A stretch of 64,000 nucleotides of DNA from Pseudoscleropodium purum (Eukaryota > Streptophyta > Bryopsida > Hypnales > Brachytheciaceae): positions 17,174,001 through 17,238,000 of the forward strand of contig OZ017795.1 of the NCBI GenBank assembly GCA_963969395.1, in the 5' to 3' direction. Below the pieces are notes generated by a model, which ran no database searches, had not been told where the DNA came from, and saw only the letters and a list, made by a program, of their open reading frames with translations. Both the position numbers and the translations under genes were made by a program. Position 1 is the stretch's first letter. Each line of letters opens with the position of its first letter. Positions 22,641 through 34,116 of this stretch are shown piece after piece.

Positions 22641-22844
22641 CAAATCGTTAGGTTTTATTTTTCAAACAATTTACCCAAAATGCATACATCAATCCTAGAA
22701 CTTGCAATTTTTCTTTATATGTTGAAGAAATATGTTGAAAATGTATACTAAAACTTTTTTTTAAATTTCATATTCATGCTTCAAGGAAATAATATATAGA
22801 TAAAAAAGAATTTAATAGCTGAATCATTCACAAATTGGTGTTTT

Positions 22845-23195
22845 CAAAAGTCAGCAAATTTTGGTGTCCGCTTGGACATAGTAGAGAAAAAAATTTAAAC
22901 AACTTTCAATAAACAAAAGTTGTTAAATAAAATTAACTTTCAACTCCAAAAATCCGTTTACAATTTAGAGTTTCCATTCAATAGTTATAGACAAAATTCA
23001 AAGATGGGTTAGAAAGGCCATTTTTCTTTAACACTTTTAAACATCCTTTCTGAATTTTGTCCATAACTTTTTATTAAAGACTCCAAATTTGAAGATGAAA
23101 GGCACCTTCATTTTACAACTTTTTTAAGTTGAAAGTTTCTTAAGAAAAGTAATCTACTATGTGAAAATGGACCTTGAAGACTTTTGACTTTACAA
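22845..23195. repeat. Large foldback 2, related to foldback 1
   Basis: The plus arm begins AAAGTCAGCAAATTTTGGTG (22,847) and carries TTGGACATAGTAGA. The return arm (about 23,030-23,195) carries TTGTCCATAACTTTTTATTAAA and CTACTATGTGAAAATGGACC. The units are the same as those of foldback 1 but single rather than doubled. Confidence 0.65.
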
Positions 23196-23604
23196 GGCAA
23201 AGGGGAAAAAAAGGAAAAAGTAGTTAAATAAAAAATGCTTATCTTCATAGTCATGTGAGCACATGGGTGGCTCAATAGTGAAGAACCTTGCAACAACCCA
23301 CCTACATGGCGGGGTAGCCTAGGTGGTCTACCTATGTGGTAGGTGCCATAAAGGTATTCCTCCATTGGCCAATTTTTATTAATGAGATTGAAATGCAAGA
23401 AAAAACTTGGTGAAAATGAACACTTTTTTATTGCCAAATTAACACTTTTTTGCTATGCTCAACAAAAAATTGTTCATTTTCATGTCCAAATCAATACTTT
23501 TTTGCTTATGCAGTGTCCTAGTTAGCACGTCCAAATCAACACAAAAATGAACAAAAAAAATCAACATTTTTTTGTCACTTTGGACGCTAAATTTTCTAGT
23601 AGTG

Positions 23605-26600
23605 GAAGCAAGATTTTATAGACCTTGGATTTTGGCATGTTTTTCCAAAGCCTCTCTCCTCCACATCATCTACCCTAATTATTGTACCTTTCACAAGTGA
23701 AACTTGTAGGGCCTCAAAGCTTTGCCCTTGGTTTTCCATCCTAGGATAATATGCATTCAACACTCAAAGAATAAGGACAATCACTAAGGTAGTTTGTCAA
23801 AAATTGATGCATTTTTTGTTTCTATAATTTTTTTAGAAGTCATTCATAAGACACTTCTAATCCTCAACTTCCTTATATGATTAAACCATGTTCAAAGTAT
23901 CATTTGAAAACCTAAACCCCATTATCATCTTAATACCAAATTCTACTCATTGGAAGATGATTGAGTGACAAAGGTTGACTAATTGAGGTCCCTCAACATT
24001 CTCAAGGATATATAATGATTGTATATAAAGATGTCAACTAAACCAATAGCTTGAACTCTTGAAGGTTAGAAAAGGTATGAGATTCAATAATTTGACTACT
24101 ATTAGAGCCAAATTTAAAGTTGAATAATTAAATATTGCACTAAATAGTTGATAATAAGGGTGCACTTTGTGAAGATAAGCAAAGCATATATTGTCATTTT
24201 CCTTGGAGTTGAGTTGTTCTACCAATTCTCATGAATTATCACAAGTCTTGAAAATTTTAATGCACCAACTCTGTTTGCATCCGCAGAAGACATCTTCATT
24301 GTGATGATGTGGATCGTGTACTAATCCAAAGTACGCACTTACTTGTATTGATGTGTGTGTAATATTAGTGAGCTTATGTTAGTTTGATAGATACTAACTA
24401 GGTTGTTAGTAGTTTAGGTTAGGATTAAGGGTTGTTAGGGTTAGCCAATAGCTAGCTGTTAAGGCTTAAGATTGTAAGTTAGTTATTTAGAAATGAGGGG
24501 ATGATCCTTTCTTTCTCTTGGTTGGGAGTGTGCCTATATGGATTGAAGGGCATGGAATACATTTGGGAGTAAGATTTCAAGTTTGTTATTATTCTTGCTG
24601 GGTGAATGCAAGAAAGATCGATAATATTTTGTATCACATTTGATGTTTTCGAGTTGACATTGGCCATAACTTTTGTTCATTGAAGCTGATATACTTGAAT
24701 TTTTTTTGAAGATCAGAAACTAGATAATTATAAAAAAAACTTATTTTTCAGAAATTTTCAAAAATCATTTTATATTTAAATTTAAATTTAGCTAATTTAT
24801 CACACTTTGTAGTTTAGGGTTTTTTAGTATGGAGACTACCCAAATTTAATGATCTAGAGCTGAAATTTTTGTGATATATACCTACACTAGAGAGGCATGT
24901 GCCTTCCAAAAAAAATTTAAAAACATTATTTTATGTCCTCTACATTCATGCAAATAGAGCTCCCTTGCCCTCATAGTTTTGAACATTGAAAATGGTTTCA
25001 AGATGATTCTTTTGGTGAAATCTCTTTACGATGAAGTCTTTTCAAATGAAATTTTTTAATTTTAATTTTAAAAAAATTCTATTTTTTGCAAATTAAAACA
25101 TCAAATATCTATTTTTATGAGATTTTGTAGTTTTTTAATTCTCCTACTTAAGAAACTTTCCTATGCTTTTCCTTCCTAGGGTACCTTCTCCTTAAAGGTG
25201 TGAACACTAAACATATTTTTTAAATTTAAAAAAAAAATTCTAATTTTAAAGTATTTCCAAAATTCATGAGTATTGTACAATACTATGGAAAATGCTATGC
25301 AAAACAGTCAATATTTTTTGCATTCACCTAGCTATAAAAGAAGATAAAATTGAGGTTTGAAATTTTTGTGGTTGTGAATGTTTTAAGAGTTGGATCAAGG
25401 CAAGATTTGGGATCTAGGTTTTTTACAAGATAGTCTATTATCACACCAAGTTTCAAATCAAAATTATTTATGGACACAAGGAAATGAGGCATCAAAGTAG
25501 AGGGATCCAAAATCCAAGGTAGTCAAGAGGATCTTCTTTGAAAGCTTCAAGTTTATTGATTACTAGCAATTTGGTTGTAAAACTTTTAAGGTATATTTTT
25601 CACTTATAACATATTTTGTGTTCAAATCTAAGCTACAATGGACTTTAGATCTATATCTTATGGCCAAACACATAATTGAGATTTGAAGCCTTGACTACTA
25701 TAGAAAGTCAATAGTAAGAAAAAATTCACCACAATTGAATAATGGCTTAGATGGGGATGAAATTCATTTATAAGGAGGTGAGAATTTAAGTGACACTCTA
25801 TAGAAGGTTCAAGTGATTTGAAAAAATAAATTTTGAGTTATGCAAGCTCAAAGTCCATTATGATGGTGTTATATATATTTCATTGGGGTTCATAAAGGGC
25901 AATTGTTTGGATAGAAGGAAACTTTTTGGATAGGCTCTTAAAAGATAAATTTGTATTTAAATATTAAATAAATAAACATGTGAATCATCACCAGAACAAG
26001 AGCTTTATGCTAAAAATGAAGCACCTTTGCATGAGTGTGTGATTAAAAGGTAGGATTTTGCTTAAAAATTCAAATGACAAATATTTATTAGAATGGTAGT
26101 TTCAAGCAAATCTCATGGAAATAATGGTTAACTTAAAACTAATGGAATTAGAGCTATTTAAAAGTGATAACATGCACATGGAGTTAATATTAAAGAGAAT
26201 TGCTAAATTAAAATTAAAATTTTAAAAGTGGTGGTTTGTAAAGCCTAATAGTAGTGAAAATATGGCTAATCATCAATTTAGCTGTGGTAATAATTAGCAT
26301 AATTTTAAATCATTAGATTAAAATCCACCCTCTTTTTTTCTACTAATGAACAACTTGATTGTGACTTTTGGATTTAAGAGGATAAATTTTCAAGATCATA
26401 CTATTTTTATGGTCCGAAATATTACCACAAGTCTTGCACTCTTACTTTGATTACAATAAAGTCTTCAATTTGATTCCCTTAGATTGATGCATTAATACCC
26501 AAAGATATTGACATACATTTTTTTAGTGTTGTAGGAATTTTTTGTTTACACAAAAATGCATGCATTTTAAAAATTGTTAGATTGGAATGAGAATTTTTGT

Positions 26601-27767
26601 TCACTTACATAGGACCTAAGAGATCTCATGCAAAAGCAAATTGTGATTTTCAAAAAACATTATGGTTGTGTAAAAAATAAAAGTATAGTGCAATTGAACA
26701 AAAAAAATTGTATACATGACCTTATTTTGAGTTCCCTTGTCTTTACACTACAATAAATTGTGAAATACTTCCCCATTACATAATTGTGTTGAATTTAAGA
26801 ATCCATTACAATTCATCATCACCTAACAAGAAGAAAATATAGGTAGTAATCTAAAAAAACTACCAATGTACATACAACTTATCCAAACTATCTATTCAAA
26901 AAATTATATTTAATAAGGAGAAATAGAAAATTATTTCAATTTGCACTCTTGAACATTCTATTTTGTACGCAAATTGGGTGCAATACTAATTGATCAAAGT
27001 CATTGATTTCTTGTTTTAGTAAAAGCAAATGAACAAATCATGTATGTACCATGTTCACATCTTTTTCAAGGACAAAAATGTTTTATTTGAGGATCTCATT
27101 AGTTGTATATTTTAGATTTAAATTTGGTTTTACCTAGGAAGGTGTGATTAGGAACAATTACAAGGTAATATAGGCGTATTGGTCAAGAATAAATCTAAAA
27201 CTATAGAAAATAAGGGCAGAGAGAAGGACACTAAAGTTTCTCCTATGTGTGGCCAAATATGTGAATAAGTTCCTTAAAGGCGTTATAGAAATTGCACACT
27301 AATCTATAAAAGATATCTAAATATTTCTTAAATTAACAAACTTCCAATGTTCTCAATTCCATAGTTGATGCCAAAGCCTAGTGAGATACACAACCTAGCC
27401 CAAATTAACATGTTACTAATATGTGACCAAAATTTACTAATTCTATAATTCTAAATTTGACAAATGGATTTTTTTTTTAAAATTTACCAATTTACTATCA
27501 TTTCTCATAATAATGAAAGATAATAATAATAATTTTTCACAAAATTAATAGACACTTTTACGTTAACTTCAATAAAAAAAAGCCTCATGTAATAAAACTA
27601 CAAGATGGAAACACACATACAACATTAAAAGATAAAATTTGATATAATAAAAAATTAAAACAACTTTTGACCATATTTTGAATTAAAAATAAAATTCAAG
27701 TTTATTTTCTACTGAAAAATAAATTATTTCTAAAATCATAGGCCTATAACCACCACAAAATTGAACT
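23605..27767. other. AT-rich region; one weak LTR-like segment
   Basis: No gene recognised; frames at 24,034-24,225, 24,479-24,667 and 25,328-25,510 have no motifs. The segment 24,377-24,640 begins TGTTAGTTTGATAG, has moderate GC, and is followed by TTGTATCACATT, which matches 8 of 12 bases of a Copia primer-binding site. It could be a decayed LTR, but no partner or target duplication was found. Confidence 0.35.
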
Positions 27768-28342
27768 TTAACCCCTCAAAAACCACTCAAAATTGCTATT
27801 TATATTGTGTTCATTCAAGAAATAAATAAAAAAATATTTTTTCTTAGAATCTAATTGTAGGATCTTGTACTAAAATTTTTCCTAATCATGTGGCAAAATT
27901 TTTGTGATGTTTGATCCTATGGATTGAAAAATATTAGCATTCAAAGTGAAAGAAAAAGTTCTTTTTTCTAAAAGATGCTCTAATTGCTTGCAAAACAAGA
28001 AACTCTATAACTTTCAAATCACTAATCCTAAATGGAATGAATCAAAGATTTCTATTTAAAAAATACAATCTATAAGAAAATAATAATTAAAAATTTTATT
28101 CGAATTTTTTATAGATTTTTTTTGTTCACTAGTCTCTTCCATTTTGAGGTTATCGTGGCATAACTTGCTCTCCAAGTCTCCAAAGCACCAATTAGAATAA
28201 ATATTATATTTCCAAAAAGATAATAAAATTTTCTATTATATGAGAAAGTTTCAAAAAGTTTCACCAAAAAATTGAGCTGATAGGGACCTATTTGAAATCC
28301 ATTTTGTCCTCCATAGGGATAATGGAACTTTAGGGGTTAAAA
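27768..28342 (-). mobile_element. TTAACCCCTAAAGG-family element, copy 5 (minus)
   Basis: Bounded by TTTAACCCCTC (27,768) and ACTTTAGGGGTTAAAA (28,327-28,342), an inverted pair 575 bp apart. The 3' body is recognisable in inverse: AATTGTAGGATCTTGTACT and AAAATATTAGCATTCAAAG. It is a shortened copy with both termini present. Confidence 0.6.
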
Positions 28343-31300
28343 TCCCTTCACTCTCATATGTGCTCCCATTTTGTGATTCTTTGTTCTATAAAAATTTATA
28401 TTTATTTTCAATATTTTCCATACATAAAATCCTATGTCTTCTATAAGCCATAAGGTTTTCAAATTTTTTGTGAAAAATTAAAATTATGGGAATTCTTTTA
28501 AAGAAAAATGGAAAAAAAATCATATGAAATACAAAAATTATCTCAAAAAATTAAAAAAATCTCCTTGGGTGTACATGATAGTTTTGAATGTCATAGAGTA
28601 AAATAATGCATTTTGTCTTCTTATAATTTAAAAATCAATTGACTATGGTTTCAGTCCTAAAATATAAATGGAAATAAAATATTCAATTTTAGAGATCTTC
28701 AAATTTTCAAGTTAAAATATAAGATGCATTTCATTAACTAAAATCAAATTAAAAAAAGATCACTTTTATGACTCAAATTCAAATCAATATCAAAGAGCTT
28801 GAAGTTCAACACAAATCTAGTGTGTGAGCATAGAGCCAGGTGATTTTAGAGGACAAAAATTTGCTCAAAAGCAATGAATTTTTCTTATAGGAAACATTTG
28901 GTGAATACTCTTGCTTTTCAATGGATAAAATTGCTAATTTGCTACCAAATCTTTGAACAATATCGCTTTATTATGGATAAATGTACATTGTTTTGGATGA
29001 ATAAATAAAATTTCATCCATAAATTGCAAGTTTCATCCAATTCCATGGATGTAAATAGCTTCATCTTTCCAATGATTATTGCTTTTTGCAGCACCTAAAA
29101 TAAATGAAAAACCTTGGCTGAGACTTAAGCTTACTAGCCTTGAACCTATAATAAATTTAAGAGTATTTATTATAGATACCTAAGGTTACAAATACCTTCA
29201 AGGTATCTGTAATAAATACTCTTTGAATCCTAAACTCATAGATTCTACGCTTACAAGCTAGCACTCCCTGCTTAAAATTGGCAAAATACACTACATGGAA
29301 TACATGGTGATCCATAGATCAAGTATCTTCCTATGTAGAAAAGTCAACAATACCACAAAGAGAAAATCCCAACATCACCTTCTTGCAAAAACTTCCATCT
29401 AAGTCCCCCCAAATATTGGATGAAATTGTTATCTTTGTCTCCTAGAAGTGCATAATGATGTCCAAATGCCATTTTGGCCACTTAAGGGTTTTAATATTAA
29501 GTTTTTTACTCATATTTTGTTTTCAATTTTTGATTATTATTTTGAGATTTTATCTTAAAAAAAACATCTGTTTTATTATAAATCACAATTGAAAGTTGTA
29601 TATTAAATATACTAAATAGATATAAAATATAATTTATAAATATAATTTTTTTTTTTATCAAACATCAGCATTTGAAAGGCATTATTGTACCTTGAGGTCC
29701 CCTTTCACAAAAAAAATATTATGTTTTTTTGAAGCCAAATGGTTTTGAAAATTAATAAGTTATTTAGTCAAATCCAAGGAGAATTCAATATAAAGAAAGT
29801 TAAAATGTTGGAAAAAATACATGTACAATTTAATTTCAAAACATATCTACTAAAGAAGTTGAAATCAAAATTCAAATTAAATCTTCTAACTTTATAGCAA
29901 ACTAGGATACAATGAAAAGTAATGGTTTCATTGAAGACCATGAATATCACTTTCTTATGCAATAAAAAAAATCATTCAACTTCCAAGAGTATTTGAAGAG
30001 TTGCCACAAGTTAAAAAAAAAATACTTAATAATTTCCAATTAACTTACAAATAAAAAATGATCAACCAAATCAACTCTTCTAATTTAAATGATTATTCAA
30101 CAAAAATGTTTCCACAAAAATATGTTGAAGGTGACCTCATGCTACAATATTTAAGCCCAAGATTTGGATTTGAGTAGAAAATTAAATGCATTAATAGCAA
30201 ATTTGCATCATTCTTGTTGATAGTATAAATGAGTAGTTATAAAATCATTGTATAGAATATGTAACTACAATATTCAATTTAAAGAAATTCATCACTTATT
30301 GATGCAAAGCATCTATTTTAATGCAATTTATGTGATTTTTGAAGTAGTTTATCCAAATTTTAGTGCTTTCAAAGATGAAAACATTAACATAATTAATTTT
30401 TGCAATATCAATAGATGATTGATCTCACTTGACTAAAAGAAATCCATTGAATTCAAAACTAAATTAGAAAATTTAATAGAACTTATACAGAATAGAACCT
30501 TGATTATATATTTTCATGTGATTGTTGTTTAATGTTATAATTTTTGAACAACACAATCTCTAATTTTAAATCTTGAATATTTTTTCAAAAAATCATCTTT
30601 CCAATAAAATTTTTTATAAGAAGGCCAATTTGATTTTCCAAGCATTGTCCATCTGTGCAATGATCCATCATAATACAATGAAAATGTGTTTGTACATAGA
30701 CCTTGAGCTTTTGTATTCAAAACTTCATTAACCAAAGTAGTCATATTGCTTTGTATTTTTCAATTCCAAAAGATCTTTGGAAGTAAAGAAAGAAATGTAA
30801 TTTCAAAAATATGTATCTTAGAAACCAATTAATTACAACCAGGATGTGTTCCTAGCTCTGAAATCTTCCGTAGAACAATGTGAAATGCAACTAGAAATAC
30901 AACAATAACTATTTCTAAGTTTTCCATTTTATAAATTACTCTTGATGAGTTTTATCCTTCAATCTTAATTCCTTAGTGTATTGTATAAATAGATTCTATA
31001 ATAATTCATATTTATATTCAATAATCATAAGGGTCTTTGAATTTCAATCATAACCCTTGCATTGTCTAAATCCATAATTTTTACAAGGATTGTTATATTA
31101 AATGAAAGAGTTAACAAAGGTTTTTCTGTTATAGATATTTGAAGTTGTTTCTATAGAATTTTTCTTAAAAGTCTCATCTAATTTCAAGTACATTGGCATT
31201 ATTACTACAAAAATATTATACAATTTTTATGCTTCATCAACTTTTACATATGTCTTTGTGTTTTTGGAAATACTTTTGGAGATGATGTAAGGATTTTATT

Positions 31301-32299
31301 TTTTAATCAATTTTATTTTGAAGTGCATTTCAAAATACTCATATTGTGTCTTTTCACCTTAGAGAGAAACCCTATCTACAAGTTTAAGTGTCCAATCCAA
31401 TCACACATTTTTTAATCCTATCATTATGATATATTTCAACCCTTCAATATTAAATTCAATCATTTTTATGTCTATTTCAGTAATTAAAATTCCATTTATT
31501 TAATCACAAAATTATTGAACATTGCCCCTATATCAACAACGTCATTGGTATCAAAGATTCACCAACATGGCATTTGCATACCATAGTATACATTTCTTTT
31601 GTCAAGTATAGAGTGTTTATAAGCTACAATATAGAAGAATTTTTTTTGTCACTTTGCACTAAACATCATAGTTTTGATAAACTTGAAAATGTTAAGAATG
31701 AATGGATATTGAACTTGATGCAGAAGACAAATTTTGAGGGAAGAAGGTCCACCTATGCTACATGACCCCTAGAAAAAAATTAAAGAAAATCTTCAAGAAT
31801 TCAAAATTAGAAAATTAACACAAAAGAATGCTTTGTCATGGTGCACACTAAATTTAAATATCTCATTGAAAAATATTGAGATAATTTTCAATATTTTAAT
31901 GTATAATTTTACAATTGAAAAAAAAAAATTTTCAAATTCATACTATTTGGGAATTTTTTTGAATTTTTCCAATCAACTTCAAAGTTTAAAAATCTTAAAT
32001 TAGATTATGAAGTTTTAAAATTAAACTTTTTTTTTCAATGTATGTTTTATAATCCCAATTATAAGGTTGGATATTTCTTCAAATTTTCATTGAAGATCAT
32101 GAATTATTTGTGGAAAAAAATATGGATATAAAAGTGCAATTTTCGGTTCAAATATCAAAATTTCAATACAATGCAAATTTCTATGCACCTCAAGTGCATA
32201 ATAGAACTTTGTGCACTATTGTGTGAAATTATCCTATACTATTTAACATTGTTTTAAAAAGTTTGAAAATTTCCACTACAAAATGGAAGTTGAATTTCA
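28343..32299. other. AT-rich region without recognisable gene
   Basis: Frames at 29,768-29,962, 30,535-30,744 and 31,574-31,765 have no recognisable motifs. One strong hairpin (29,159-29,223) and a short block shared with 18.2 kb (29,230-29,275) are present. CACTACAAAATGG at 32,274 resembles a CACTA end but has no partner. Confidence 0.4.
29159..29223. other. 23-bp stem hairpin
   Basis: Arms 29,159-29,181 and 29,201-29,223 pair at 22 of 23 positions around a 19-base loop; the arm begins AAGAGTATTTATTA. Such a stem could be a short foldback transposon remnant or a small-RNA precursor. The sequence alone does not decide. Confidence 0.85.
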
Positions 32300-32498
32300 T
32301 ATCTAACTATATTGATAAGAGATTGTACTGATGCAATGATAATAAAAACAAATCTATAAATCAAATACACTCTTCAACTGGTTTGAATATAACAAATCTT
32401 TATTAGATAGAGAAGAGAGAATCAATATATACAACTAATCTAGAATGAATGAGTAAATAGCAAATAAGGTGGATGGACAAAAGTATCTATTGACAACA
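32300..32498 (-). repeat. Copia 3' LTR (199 bp)
   Basis: On the minus strand it starts TGTTGTCAATAG immediately after the polypurine tract and ends ATAGTTAGATA. It aligns along its length with 56,879-57,074, sharing for example ACAACTAATCTAGAATGAA and ACTGATGCAATGA. Confidence 0.9.
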
Positions 32499-32510
32499 CT
32501 CCTCCACACC
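32499..32510 (-). promoter_or_regulatory. Polypurine tract
   Basis: Minus strand GGTGTGGAGGAG directly abuts the 3' LTR. This is the expected position and composition for the plus-strand DNA primer. Confidence 0.8.
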
Positions 32511-33035
32511 GAGATAACCCTATCAATAAATAACATGAACTACAAACACTTAGAATTTTAATGTAATGCATTTTGTCCTTGAGTTGTTTGAGCTTTAAGC
32601 ATAAGTGTTGATCATCAAATATGTCAATGTTAGAAGTGATCTTATTGGCCTTGGCCTCGGTCATTCTTCAACATATCTTCCACCAAGGTCTTGGTTTGTT
32701 ATTGTCAGCAATAAGAAAATATCATTGTAATAATCTCTAGGTCATAGAATTTCAATCAATTAGTGTTTTTGATAATCCCAAGAGTGAGATGTATAGTCAA
32801 CAAGCCATGGATTTGAAGTCATCATGTGTTTTAGACTCTCCTTCTATTCAAAAGATTTACATGTTGTAAGGCGGGGATATAACCTTGGTCTTTATTATAG
32901 TTGGTCTAAGTGTGAGAAAGAGTTTACTGTACTAGTAATGACATTCTTTCTAATGAAATGGAATCATAACTCAATGTGCTTCAAGTGTTTATTATACACC
33001 AACTTTTTGGTAGCTTTGAGTGTGCTCTAGTTATT

Positions 33036-33475
33036 TCAAAATAGTGTAATGGGATTTGGCAAAAGTCCTTGGATTTTTGTCGATAATGTCTTTAACCATA
33101 TTGCCTCACGTATGCCATTTGTAAGTGCTTTGGCTTCAATGTTGGTTGATGATACTACAACAAGGTGTTGCTTTTTCAAAGACCATGAGATTGATCCTCT
33201 ACTAATTTGAAAATCCACACTGTTATTGACTTCTTGTAAGTTTTGTAGTTGCCCCAATTGGCATTAGTATAACCAATTATTGAAGTATTGTGATCCTTTT
33301 CATAAAATATGTCCAAATCAGTAGCTCCTTTGATATGTTGTAGAATATGATTGGTAGTGGCCATGCGTAGCACTTTCGGGAGTACTCTAAGATTGTGCAT
33401 AAACTTGCTCAAGATCCTTGTTGCATATAAGATTTTAGGCTTTGTATTCATTAGATATATAGGCATGCCAACCAC
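33036..33475 (-). pseudogene. Copia RNase H region (decayed)
   Basis: Two overlapping frames give the Copia RNase H region. The first (33,475-33,176) has P-x-I-L-Y-A-T-R-x-L-S-x-F-M and H-I-x-Q-H-I-K-G-A-T-D-L-x-I-F-Y, then a G-Y-T-x-A-N-W-G region where Copia elements have G-Y-x-D-x-D-W-A. The second (33,257-33,036) has S-W-S-L-K-K-Q and S-S-T-N-I-E-A-K-A-L, matching the family pattern S-W-x-S-K-K-Q / S-S-T-E-A-E-Y. The frame change between them and the loss of the acidic residue (D to N) show it is inactive. The 525 bases between 33,035 and the polypurine tract are non-coding; parts reappear inverted at 57,086-57,262. Confidence 0.85.
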
Positions 33476-33721
33476 ACATTGAGATTTTCATGCATGAACC
33501 TTTGGTGAGTCCTCCTCAATTCCGAGGTGGAGACCTTTATGCATTGGCACTACAACATATGTACATGCAAACATGTCTAATTCATCAAGAATTTGAGATG
33601 CGTAACTACTCTAGGATAAAAAAAATACCCTAGTTTGAGCGAATGAACTCTACACCTAGGTAGTAGTGAACACCATCCAATTAATCATTTCAAAACAATG
33701 CATGAGTTTTTGTTTTAGGCT

Positions 33722-34113
33722 CTAAATTCCATCACAATCAGATCTAGTTACTAATAAGTCATTCATGTATAAAATAAAAATAATAACTCTCTTGTTGCTT
33801 GTAATATAAAATAAACTGTAATTGGCTTTTGTGAGTAATAATCCTTGATCTAATAAAAAAGCATTTATTTTTTGGAACCAAGTTTGAGGTGACTGGCATA
33901 ATCCATATAATGACTTCTTAAGTTTACAAAATTTGTTTATTGTAGAAGCATTTTGAAAACCTTTGGGAACCTTTATATAAACTATTTCTTTTAAATCTTT
34001 GTTCAAGAAGGTTGTGACATTGTTCAAATTTACAAGTATCCAATCAATAGTAATTGCCAATGCTACAACCATGTGGACTGCCTTCCATTTTTCCACTAGA
34101 GCAAATACCTTGT
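33722..34113 (-). pseudogene. Copia reverse transcriptase, second part (palm)
   Basis: Begins with D-K-V-F-A-L-V, equivalent to the family D-E-V-F-A-P-V, then an N-N-V-T-T-F-L-N motif (family D-V-K-S-A-F-L-N), the V-P-K-G-F region and C-K-L-K-K-S-L-Y-G-L-C-Q-S-P. It ends at the polymerase motif, which reads Y-M-N-D-L-L where Y-V-D-D-L-L is usual, so one catalytic aspartate is missing. Its 5' side stops at 34,114-34,116, the target duplication of the CACTA transposon. The first part of the domain lies 19.6 kb away at 53,733. Confidence 0.9.
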
Positions 34114-34116
34114 CAA
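34114..34116. repeat. CACTA target-site duplication, left (CAA)
   Basis: CAA directly before CACTACAGTAGG; identical to 53,730-53,732. Three-base duplications are the CACTA hallmark. Confidence 0.85.

Larger units (their letters stand above)
20704..23604. mobile_element. Candidate non-autonomous CACTA-like element (2.9 kb)
   Basis: The right end reads inward as CACTACTAGAAAATTTAGCGTCC. The left end reads CTCTGATAGAAAATGACGTCC, matching 10 of the first 13 bases and again at GTCC. Both ends have clustered subterminal words: ATCAACAAAAA and TTTTTGTTGATTT on the left, and the inverse set on the right, including CACGTCCAAATCAACA near the end. Flanking triplets are GAG and GAA, not identical. There is no transposase. 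Inside are TTAACCCCTAAAGG-family fragments and two large foldbacks. The right end is convincing; the left end is degraded, so the full span is an inference. Confidence 0.55.

Noticed and set aside
26740..26775. CACTACAATAAATTGTG as a transposon end
   Set aside because: No partner terminus or target duplication nearby; six matching bases are expected by chance in 64 kb.
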